Assembly: GCA_003343765.1 (NCBI GenBank)
Contig: QAKO01000076.1
Span: 11,279 to 16,412 of the forward strand
Direction: 5' to 3'
Length of the DNA stretch: 5,134 nt
DNA from: Bacillota bacterium
Lineage (GTDB): Bacteria; Bacillota; Clostridia; Christensenellales; Borkfalkiaceae
Numbering within the stretch: the stretch's first letter is position 1; every line of letters starts with the position of its first letter. Below, piece by piece: positions 1 to 5,134 of the stretch. The notes below the pieces were generated by a model. That model was not told where the DNA came from. It worked only from the letters and a program-made list of their open reading frames with translations, and did no database searches. The position numbers and the translations under genes were made by a program.

Positions 1-98
1 TATGTTGAGCGGCAACCTACGACGTGAAGCAACTCTACAATGAGCGGCGGCAGGGAAGTTTGCCGAAAGAAGCGGAAAAAAGCGGAAAGAAAACATTC
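1..98. other. Leading segment with no identifiable gene
   Basis: No gene can be supported here. In the second forward frame a reading frame entering from the left edge stops at TGA 41-43, and in the first frame at TGA 25-27, so either could be the tail of an upstream gene. Too few residues are visible to recognise. Bases 66-95 are very purine- and A-rich, with AGCGGAAA occurring twice (71-78 region and 81-88 region). This lies just upstream of the -35 element at 99 and could act as an UP-like element, which is inference. A 5-bp hairpin (CGGCA 48-52 with TGCCG 61-65) has no T-tract and is not a convincing terminator. Confidence 0.35.
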
Positions 99-127
99 TT
101 GCCTTTTTGAGGAAAGTGTGATATAAT
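99..127 (+). promoter_or_regulatory. Sigma-A type promoter with extended -10
   Basis: A -35 element TTGCCT (99-104, 4 of 6 to TTGACA) is followed by exactly 17 bp and a perfect -10 TATAAT (122-127). The TG at 119-120 sits one base upstream of the -10 and makes it an extended -10. The expected transcription start is near 133-135. The upstream side is A-rich. The promoter would drive the response regulator and histidine kinase as one transcript. The -10 shares bases with the ATG at 126-128, so that ATG would not be in the mRNA, which decides against it as the gene start. No direct repeats for an autoregulatory OmpR-type site were recognised. Confidence 0.75.
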
Positions 128-144
128 GCAGAAAAAAATAGCCT

Positions 145-159
145 TGGCGCAAAGCGCCG
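145..159 (+). promoter_or_regulatory. Small 5' leader hairpin
   Basis: GGCGC (146-150) and GCGCC (154-158) can pair around an AAA loop, extendable by a T-G wobble (145/159). The hairpin lies in the predicted leader, 7 bases before the Shine-Dalgarno sequence of the response regulator. It could stabilise the leader or modulate initiation, but a 5-bp stem is short and may be chance. Confidence 0.3.
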
Positions 160-165
160 CGGAAC

Positions 166-179
166 AGGAGAAGGCTGTG
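166..179 (+). promoter_or_regulatory. RBS and GTG start of the response regulator
   Basis: AGGAG at 166-170 is followed by a 6-base spacer and GTG at 177-179. The GTG opens the peptide at VEKKVYLLEDD, which is where OmpR-family receiver domains normally begin. The alternative ATG at 126 would add 17 residues without counterpart in the family and falls inside the promoter -10. This site therefore sets the start. Confidence 0.8.
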
Positions 180-833
180 GAGAAGAAAGTATATCTTTTG
201 GAAGACGACGCGAACATCGGGGAACTGGTGAAATGTGCGTTGGAGATGTCGAACATACAGATCGAGTGTTATGAAACGGTGGCGTCGTTTATGGCGGCGG
301 TGGAGAAGAGCGCGCCTGCGGCGGCGCTTCTGGACATCATGCTTCCGGACGGAAGCGGGTTGGACGTGCTGGCGAAATTGAAGCAAAAGTATCCGTCGAT
401 GGGAGTAATTATGCTGTCGGCGCTGGGGCAGGAGACGGACAAAGTGCGCGGGCTGAACCTTGGTGCGGACGATTATATCAGCAAGCCGTTCGGGGTATTG
501 GAGCTGACGGCTCGTGTAAACGCGTTGCTGCGCAGATCGGGCGGCACTGCGTCGCTGGTGCGCGGGAACCTTTCGCTGGACGAAGAGACGATGACGGCGA
601 CCCTGCGCGGGGTAAAGCTGGAACTGAACAACAAAGAATTCAATCTACTGAAGTATCTGATGCAGAAGGAAGGGAAAGCGCTCACGCGCGAGAACATTCT
701 GAACGCGGTATGGGGGTATGACGAAGGGGAGACGCGCACGGTGGACAATCATGTAGCGCGGCTTCGCAAAATGGGCATCGATTACATAGAGACGGTATTC
801 GGTGTGGGATACAAATTTGTATACAGGGAATAG
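177..833 (+). CDS. OmpR/PhoB-family response regulator
   Basis: A cytoplasmic DNA-binding response regulator of 218 residues, presumably phosphorylated by the kinase encoded 3 bp downstream. Numbering from GTG 177, the receiver domain (about 4-120) shows the acidic pair E9/D10, phosphoacceptor D53 in LLDIMLPDGSG, the switch serine S81 (MLSALG) and the invariant lysine K103 in SKPFG. The winged-helix output domain (about 125-218) ends with the family signature VFGVGYKF. The segment between the recognition helix (TVDNHVARLRK) and the C-terminal hairpin is several residues shorter than in typical PhoB/OmpR members, which usually carry RLRKKL plus a short loop before the I-x-TV-x-GVGY element. 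The frame is intact, so this is a variant and not a break. GTG start, AGGAG ribosome binding site, own promoter at 99-127. The family is clear; the regulated genes cannot be told. A longer form starting at ATG 126 is possible but unlikely. Confidence 0.93.
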   Translation: MEKKVYLLEDDANIGELVKCALEMSNIQIECYETVASFMAAVEKSAPAAALLDIMLPDGSGLDVLAKLKQKYPSMGVIMLSALGQETDKVRGLNLGADDYISKPFGVLELTARVNALLRRSGGTASLVRGNLSLDEETMTATLRGVKLELNNKEFNLLKYLMQKEGKALTRENILNAVWGYDEGETRTVDNHVARLRKMGIDYIETVFGVGYKFVYRE

Positions 834-836
834 AAA

Positions 837-2531
837 GTGCGGAAAAGGATCTTATTGGTAACGCTGCTGGTATCGGTGGTGGGGATCGTGTTGCTGTCCA
901 TTTTGTATTCGGCGATTTTTTACGATCAGTCGGTGGAAAAGGCATACGGGCAGCTGAAAATATACATGAATGTATATTCGGAAGAATTCCGTTCGGCGGA
1001 ATTTTCGGAAGAGACGGCGCAGGCGCTTTCGGAGCAACTGGGCGGATCGCGGGTGACGTTTTTGCTGCGGGACGGCACGGTGATTGCGGACACGGAGGCA
1101 GACGGAGCCTTGGAGAGTCATCTGGAGCGGGAAGAAGTACAGGAAGCGCTGAGTGGCGGCGAAGGGTATTCGGTGCGGCAGAGTGCGACGCTGCGGGAGA
1201 ACCTGGTGTATTATTGCCGTTTGTTTGAGGGAAGTTTTCAGTTGCAGGACGGAACGCAGGAAGAAGGCGTACTGGTGCGCATAGCGGTGAAAGCGGATTC
1301 CGGGTTTGCGATCTTTGCGGACGCGCTTCCGACGATGGTATGGTTTCTGATCGTGTACATCATGTGCTGTCTGTTTGTGGCGTGGCTGGCGACGTCGTTC
1401 ATTTTGCGGCCGGTGGAGAAGCTGACGCAGGAAGCGGCGCACGGTGGCGGAAAGGAAGTGCAGACGGAATATGCGGAGCTGAAACCGATCGCGAAGATGA
1501 TGAACGACATGAATGCGGATCTTCACGAAAAAGTGGAGAAAATGAAGGAAGACAGCCGCATTGAAAAGCTGATTTTAAACAGCATGGAACACGGGATCGT
1601 TTTGTTTCGGGATTCTGCGGACGTCATTTTGATCAACCGCACGGCGAAGCGGCTTTTGGACTATGAGAAGAACGAACCCATTCCCTGTTTTGTCAGCGAT
1701 CGGGAGATCGCGGCGATTCTGGAAAGCGGCGAGAACACGTCGGTGGTGCGAAAAATCGGCGGACGGTATTACAGTTTACGGTTCACGTTCAATGAAAAGA
1801 TGCGCGTGCTTCTGATCACGGACGTGACGGAAACGACGCAGGCGGCGCAGTCGAAGAACGATTTTATTGCGAACGTGACGCATGAAATGAATACGCCGCT
1901 GACGAGCATCCGCGGATTTGCGGAACTGATCGCGGCGGGGGCGATGCCGCCCGAAAAGCTGGAAGGGGTGGCGAATACGATCATCAAACAGAGCGACCGA
2001 CTGTCGAACCTGATCCGAAGCATCATCAATTTTTCGGCGATCGATTCGGACGAGCTTCCCGATTACGAAGTGGATCTGTCTGAACTGGTACACGAGGCAG
2101 TATCTTCATTCGAGCCGAAGATCGCGCAGAAGGGCATTGCGCTGACGCTCAATGCCGACGCGGGCGTGAAAGTGATGAGCAGACGCGAACGGCTGTTGGA
2201 GATCGTCAACAATCTTGTGAGCAACGCGATCCGCTACAATAAGGAGAACGGCGCACTCACGGTAATGCTGACGGGCGGCGATACGCCTGTGCTGTGCGTT
2301 TCGGATACGGGCATCGGATTTTCGGAAGAGGATAAGGCGCGCATTTTCGACCGTTTCTATACGGTCGACAAATCGCACAACGGCGCGGGCGGCGGCTTCG
2401 GGCTGGGCCTTGCGATCGTGAAAAAACTCTGCCGCCGCGCAGGGTGGAAACTTTCGGTGGAAAGCGAACTGGGCAAAGGTACCGCTTTCCGCATCGAATT
2501 TTGCAGTGAGCCGAACAAAAAGACGGCATAA
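837..2531 (+). CDS. PhoR-like membrane sensor histidine kinase
   Basis: A 564-residue sensor kinase, partner of the preceding response regulator. It starts with GTG 3 bp after that gene's TAG; AGGGAA at 825-830 inside the end of the regulator gene gives a good Shine-Dalgarno spacing. Order of parts: membrane segment 1 (about 5-28), extracytoplasmic sensor (about 30-163) containing RVTFLLRDGTVIADTEAD, which resembles the Cache/PAS-like fold of PhoR-type kinases, membrane segment 2 (about 166-189), HAMP linker (about 189-235), a PAS-like domain (about 244-332, LILNSMEHGIVLF onward), HisKA with phosphoacceptor H349 in THEMNTPLTSIRGF, and HATPase_c with N-box N459-N463, G1 box DTGIG (490-494), F-box FDRFY (504-508) and G2 box GFGLGLA (520-526). 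All catalytic boxes are present, so it should be active as kinase and, from the HE-x-x-T motif, as phosphatase. The stimulus is unknown; no phosphate-system gene is nearby, so calling it phoR would be speculative. Confidence 0.94.
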   Translation: MRKRILLVTLLVSVVGIVLLSILYSAIFYDQSVEKAYGQLKIYMNVYSEEFRSAEFSEETAQALSEQLGGSRVTFLLRDGTVIADTEADGALESHLEREEVQEALSGGEGYSVRQSATLRENLVYYCRLFEGSFQLQDGTQEEGVLVRIAVKADSGFAIFADALPTMVWFLIVYIMCCLFVAWLATSFILRPVEKLTQEAAHGGGKEVQTEYAELKPIAKMMNDMNADLHEKVEKMKEDSRIEKLILNSMEHGIVLFRDSADVILINRTAKRLLDYEKNEPIPCFVSDREIAAILESGENTSVVRKIGGRYYSLRFTFNEKMRVLLITDVTETTQAAQSKNDFIANVTHEMNTPLTSIRGFAELIAAGAMPPEKLEGVANTIIKQSDRLSNLIRSIINFSAIDSDELPDYEVDLSELVHEAVSSFEPKIAQKGIALTLNADAGVKVMSRRERLLEIVNNLVSNAIRYNKENGALTVMLTGGDTPVLCVSDTGIGFSEEDKARIFDRFYTVDKSHNGAGGGFGLGLAIVKKLCRRAGWKLSVESELGKGTAFRIEFCSEPNKKTA

Positions 2532-2569
2532 ACAGCATTGCCGCCGATACGGGCGAAAAAACAGACGAA

Positions 2570-2607
2570 AAGCGTGGGATCGCAAAATATTTTGCGATCC
2601 CACGCTT
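2570..2607. repeat. 38-bp perfect palindrome
   Basis: Two 19-base arms meet with no spacer (centre between 2588 and 2589, AAAAT/ATTTT). The outer half of each arm carries AGCGTGGGATCG or its complement. It begins 38 bases after the kinase stop codon. On the + strand nothing T-rich follows it. On the - strand it is followed by CTTTTCGTCTGTTTTTT, so it could serve as a backup terminator that stops transcripts of the opposite operon from running antisense into the kinase gene. A dimeric-protein binding site or a mobile palindromic element are alternatives. The geometry is seen directly; the function is inferred. Confidence 0.7.
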
Positions 2608-2622
2608 GTATCATGTAAACCA

Positions 2623-2671
2623 AAAGCCGCCGTCCGCAGTATCAGCTGCAGACGGCGGCTTTGTTTTGTTT
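2623..2671 (+). terminator. Rho-independent terminator of the two-component operon
   Basis: AAAGCCGCCGTC-type arm (2623-2634) pairs with GACGGCGGCTTT-type arm (2651-2662) in a 12-bp GC-rich stem. After one C/A mismatch the stem continues with GCAG (2636-2639) pairing CTGC (2646-2649). It is followed by TTTGTTTTGTTT (2660-2671). This is a strong intrinsic terminator for the kinase gene. Read on the other strand it is followed by TTTTGGTTTAC, so it may also work, more weakly, for the converging operon. Confidence 0.88.
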
Positions 2672-2674
2672 AAG

Positions 2675-2734
2675 GATAAAACCATGCATGATAAAACCAT
2701 GCATGATAAAATTATGCATGATAAAATTATGCAA
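2675..2734. repeat. 15-bp tandem repeat, four copies plus degenerate copies
   Basis: Units start at 2675, 2690, 2705 and 2720. The first two are identical (GATAAAACCATGCAT), the third is GATAAAATTATGCAT, and the fourth differs from the third only in its last base. Decayed units follow after a 27-base interruption: GATAAAATCATGTGA at 2762-2776, AATAAAATTACGGAA at 2777-2791 and GATAAAATGATTCCC at 2806-2820. CATGCATG palindromes form at unit junctions. The array sits directly after the T-tract of the + strand terminator, and one decayed unit supplies part of the - strand terminator stem. No known repeat family was recognised. It is too short-period and lacks separate spacers for CRISPR. Confidence 0.85.
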
Positions 2735-2764
2735 AAAAATCCCGCAAGAGAAATCATGCGGGAT
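2733..2764 (-). terminator. Rho-independent terminator of the nrdD-trxB operon
   Basis: Read on the - strand, ATCCCGCA and TGCGGGAT form an 8-bp stem (arms at 2757-2764 and 2739-2746) around a 10-base loop. The second arm is followed directly by a T-run (2733-2738) and then GCATAATTTT. It lies 69 bases past the stop of the reductase gene and is a standard intrinsic terminator. Its first arm overlaps a decayed unit of the 15-bp repeat. Confidence 0.85.
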
Positions 2765-2832
2765 AAAATCATGTGAAATAAAATTACGGAAACAGATTCA
2801 TGCCGGATAAAATGATTCCCAAAGGATGGCGT

Positions 2833-3744
2833 TTACAGGCTTTCGATGTAGAGGGAAGCGTTGGTTGCGGCGATGGCGCCGTCGGAAACGGCGGTAGAGA
2901 CCTGCCGAACTGCTTTTGTGCGGCAGTCGCCCGCCACAAAAACGCCTTCCGTTCTGGTTTTGCAGCTCTCGTCCGCGACGATATAGCCGTTCTTATCCAG
3001 ATCCGCCACGTTTGTGAAAGCGGTGTTGTCGGGAACTTGTCCGATCGCCACGAACACCGCGGGGATGTCCTGGCGGCAGAGATTTCCGTCCTTGTCCGTG
3101 TACTCGATGCCTGTGAGTTCGTCTTCGCCGATAAAATCGATCACGCTCGTGTTGGGGCGCACTTCGATGTTTTCTTTGGCGCGCAGTGCCTTTACGAGGC
3201 CTGCGTCGCCGAAAAACTTATCGAAGAGGGTATACATATACACTTTTTTGCAGTATCCCGAAAGAAGCAGTGCGTATTGCAGGGCGGAATTGGCGTCGCC
3301 GATCACGGCGACTTCGCGGCCCTTGTAAAAGGGGCCGTCGCATACCGCGCAGTAATAGACGCCCTTGCCGACGAGATCTTCGCGGTCGTGTTTTGTTTTG
3401 AGATGCTTGTGCCTGACTCCCGCCGCGATGATCACGCTCTTTGCAAAGTATTCGTTGTATTCGGTCTTGACCGAAAAGGTTTTGTCCTCGAGTTTTTCGA
3501 TGTGAACCGCCTTTTCGATCTCCACTTCTGCGCCGAGCGAAGTGATTTGTTCGAACAGGTTATCTGCAAACGCTTCGCCGCTGATCTCCTTGATGGAAGG
3601 GAAGTTTTCCAGCCGCGGGGATGTGGCGATCTGTCCGCCCAGGCTGTCGCCTTCCAGAACCAAAACTTTTTTTCCGTTTCTTAAAGCGTAGAGCGCGGAG
3701 GTCATGCCTGCCGCGCCCGCTCCGATGATGATAATATCGTACAT
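2833..3744 (-). CDS. trxB: Thioredoxin reductase-like flavoprotein, non-canonical NADPH site
   Basis: A 303-residue cytoplasmic FAD disulfide reductase of the TrxB family, normal length. Numbered from ATG 3744: FAD-binding GAGAAG (8-13), GGQ (36-38), redox centre CAVC (C132, C135) followed by DG, and the second FAD motif GVFVAGDC (267-274) with RQ at 280-281. The central pyridine-nucleotide domain is odd: the usual GxGxxA loop reads GDANSA (149-154). The HRRxxxR signature that binds the NADPH 2'-phosphate is missing; YMYTLFDKFF (169-178) stands in its place. It may therefore take electrons from ferredoxin or another donor, as in the pyridine-nucleotide-independent thioredoxin reductases known from clostridia; the donor is inference. 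The gene starts one base after the nrdD stop (TGA-T-ATG), so translation is probably coupled; no strong Shine-Dalgarno is visible. A TTG six codons upstream (3762) is an in-frame alternative. Likely partner: the redoxin domain fused to NrdD. Confidence 0.9.
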   Translation of the reverse strand: MYDIIIIGAGAAGMTSALYALRNGKKVLVLEGDSLGGQIATSPRLENFPSIKEISGEAFADNLFEQITSLGAEVEIEKAVHIEKLEDKTFSVKTEYNEYFAKSVIIAAGVRHKHLKTKHDREDLVGKGVYYCAVCDGPFYKGREVAVIGDANSALQYALLLSGYCKKVYMYTLFDKFFGDAGLVKALRAKENIEVRPNTSVIDFIGEDELTGIEYTDKDGNLCRQDIPAVFVAIGQVPDNTAFTNVADLDKNGYIVADESCKTRTEGVFVAGDCRTKAVRQVSTAVSDGAIAATNASLYIESL

Positions 3745-3745
3745 A

Positions 3746-5134
3746 TCAGCCGATGCTCTCAATGTATTTGCGGATCTCGCTCGCGTTGTCGTACGTCTTG
3801 AACCCGTCGCCGTCGGGAACCAGCAGGGAAGGTGCTTTCTTTACGCCGTATTTGCGGGTGGTAGCCGCATCCTGTTCGGCGTTGATCACGCGGTATTTTA
3901 CCCCCGCTTTATCCAGCATCATCTTGCTGGTCTTGCAGTTGGGGCAGCCGTCCCGCGTGAACAGCACGGGGCCGTCCAAAGCAGGTGCCGCGCAGCACGC
4001 TTCCGTCTTTTCTTCCGCGTGTTTGTGTCCTTTCAGCGTGGAATGGTTGATATCGTAAACTTTTCTGTCCTTGAATTCCTGCGTTTTGCCGTCGTTCCAG
4101 TTCTGTACGGGGCGATAATATCCCGTGATGCGGCTGTAAACTTCCGTCTTTTGTCCGCAGTGCGGGCAGGTATACTGTTCTCCCGCAAGATATCCGTGAT
4201 CTTTGCAGATGGAATAAGTCGGGGACAGGGTATAGTAGGGGAGTTTGTAGTTGTCCGCGATCTTCTTGACCAGCGAAGCCGCCGCTTTCCAGTCGGGGAG
4301 TTTTTCGCCGAGGAATGCGTGGAATACCGTTCCCGAGGTATAGAGAGTCTGCAGATCGTCCTGAATATCGAGCGCGTCGAAAATGTCTTCCGTGAATCCG
4401 ACAGGCAGGTGCGAGCTGTTCGTATAGTAAGGCGTTCCGTTTTCGTTCGCCGTGATGATGTCGGGGAATTGTTCCTTATCGTGTTTCGCAAAGCGGTAGG
4501 TCGTCGATTCCGCAGGGGTCGCTTCAAGGTTGTACAGATCGCCGTACTGTTCCTGGTAATCGGAAAGGCGTTCGCGCATATGGTTGAGAACGCGCTTCGT
4601 GAATTCCTGCGCTTCGGGATGTGTCAGATCCTTGCGGAGCCATGCCGCGTTGAGTGTCGCTTCGTTCATGCCCACCAGTCCGATCGTCGAGAAGTGGTTC
4701 GCAAAGGTGCCGAGATACCGCTTCGTGTAGGGATAAAGCCCTTCTTCGAGCAGTTTTGTGATGACCGTACGCTTTGTTTTAAGCGAACGTGCCGAGATAT
4801 CCATCAAACGGTCAAGGCGTGCAAAGAATTCCTTTTCGTCCTTGCTCTGGTAAGCGATGCGCGGCATATTGATGGTCACAACGCCCACAGATCCCGTGCT
4901 TTCGCCGCTTCCGAAATAGCCGCCCGACTTCTTGCGCAGTTCGCGAAGGTCGAGACGCAGACGGCAGCACATACTGCGGATGTCGCTCGGTTCCATATCC
5001 GAATTGATATAGTTGGAGAAATACGGCGTACCGTATTTGGATGTCATTTCAAACAGCAGACGGTTATTTTCCGTATCCGACCAGTCGAAGTTTTTCGTGA
5101 TGGAATAGGTCGGGATCGGGTACTGGAATCCGCG
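3746..5134 (-). CDS. nrdD: Class III ribonucleotide reductase NrdD with fused C-terminal redoxin (5' partial)
   Basis: Oxygen-sensitive glycyl-radical enzyme that reduces ribonucleotides to deoxyribonucleotides during anaerobic growth. The frame stays open to the window edge, so the first ATG visible (5047) is internal and the N-terminal part, including any ATP-cone, is missing; 462 residues are seen. Counting from the edge: YPIPTYSITKNFDW (5-18) and RSMCCRLRLDLREL (53-66), whose cysteines 56/57 probably include the thiyl-radical residue; a zinc site C310/H313/C323/C326; and the glycyl-radical motif RITGYY with G338 (codon 4121-4123). After a linker with vicinal cysteines (380-381) comes a thioredoxin/glutaredoxin-like domain (about 388-462) with CPNC (C397, C400; codons 3944-3946 and 3935-3937) and a likely cis-proline in KKAPSLL (P435). 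The radical motif is TGY, not the CGY of formate-using E. coli NrdD. The fused redoxin suggests dithiol reduction in place of formate. No nrdG activase gene lies in the window. Confidence 0.93.
   Translation of the reverse strand, partial: RGFQYPIPTYSITKNFDWSDTENNRLLFEMTSKYGTPYFSNYINSDMEPSDIRSMCCRLRLDLRELRKKSGGYFGSGESTGSVGVVTINMPRIAYQSKDEKEFFARLDRLMDISARSLKTKRTVITKLLEEGLYPYTKRYLGTFANHFSTIGLVGMNEATLNAAWLRKDLTHPEAQEFTKRVLNHMRERLSDYQEQYGDLYNLEATPAESTTYRFAKHDKEQFPDIITANENGTPYYTNSSHLPVGFTEDIFDALDIQDDLQTLYTSGTVFHAFLGEKLPDWKAAASLVKKIADNYKLPYYTLSPTYSICKDHGYLAGEQYTCPHCGQKTEVYSRITGYYRPVQNWNDGKTQEFKDRKVYDINHSTLKGHKHAEEKTEACCAAPALDGPVLFTRDGCPNCKTSKMMLDKAGVKYRVINAEQDAATTRKYGVKKAPSLLVPDGDGFKTYDNASEIRKYIESIG

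Noticed and set aside
48..65. Possible terminator of an upstream gene
   Set aside because: Only a 5-bp stem with an 8-base loop, followed by purines and not a T-run.
35..256. 73-codon - strand reading frame across the promoter
   Set aside because: It overlaps the promoter and the receiver domain in antisense, has low complexity in Ser/Phe, and shows no recognisable domain.
852..1526. 224-codon - strand reading frame inside the kinase gene
   Set aside because: An Arg/His-rich composition typical of antisense translation of a GC-rich coding region; the + strand kinase is well supported.
2675..2734. CRISPR array
   Set aside because: The units are 15 bp and directly abutting with no unique spacers, and no cas gene is present.
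2800..3684. Long + strand reading frame opposite the reductase gene (294 codons)
   Set aside because: It is the antisense shadow of the TrxB-like gene, whose motifs are unmistakable on the - strand. The + strand product resembles nothing and has no ribosome binding site or promoter.
3745..3762. TTG 3762 as the start of the TrxB-like gene
   Set aside because: It would overlap the nrdD end and add six residues before the family-standard MYDIIIIGAG N-terminus; no ribosome binding site precedes the TTG. ATG 3744 fits better.
4033..4527. 164-codon - strand reading frame within nrdD in another frame
   Set aside because: An Arg/Thr/Ser-rich out-of-frame shadow of nrdD, which has conserved motifs throughout this stretch.
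5045..5047. ATG 5047 as the true start of nrdD
   Set aside because: The frame stays open to the window edge, and the upstream residues (YPIPTYSITKNFDW and onward to LLFEM) match the conserved NrdD core, so the gene begins outside the window.

Overview
The window reads as ordinary chromosome of an anaerobic, low-to-mid GC Firmicute, probably an uncultured gut-type clostridium. The reasons are a PhoPR-style two-component pair with GTG starts and strong Shine-Dalgarno sequences, a class III (strictly anaerobic) ribonucleotide reductase, and a clostridial-looking thioredoxin-reductase-like flavoprotein. Genus cannot be fixed from the sequence.

Left half (about 99-2531, + strand): a sigma-A type promoter (TTGCCT, 17 bp, TATAAT with an extended -10) drives an OmpR/PhoB-family response regulator and, 3 bp later, a membrane sensor histidine kinase. 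The promoter -10 overlaps the most upstream ATG at 126. The real regulator start is therefore almost certainly the GTG at 177, which has a good ribosome binding site. The kinase has two membrane segments, an extracytoplasmic sensor, HAMP, PAS and a complete HisKA/HATPase core.

Middle (2532-2832, about 300 bp, no convincing gene): a convergent intergenic region. It holds a 38-bp perfect palindrome (2570-2607), a rho-independent terminator for the kinase operon (2623-2671), a 15-bp tandem repeat (2675-2734, with decayed copies to about 2820) and a rho-independent terminator for the opposite-strand operon (2733-2764).

Right half (2833-5134, - strand): the downstream part of an operon encoding class III ribonucleotide reductase NrdD (5' end lies beyond the window) with a thioredoxin/glutaredoxin-like CPNC domain fused to its C-terminus. 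One base after its stop comes a TrxB-like flavoprotein with a CAVC redox centre. That flavoprotein lacks the usual NADPH-binding signatures (GxGxxA is GDANSA; HRRxxxR is absent). Together the two genes look like a self-contained reducing chain: unknown electron donor, then flavoprotein, then fused redoxin, then the NrdD active site. This is the most interesting part of the window. The two halves are not obviously related in function; they simply converge on a shared terminator region.
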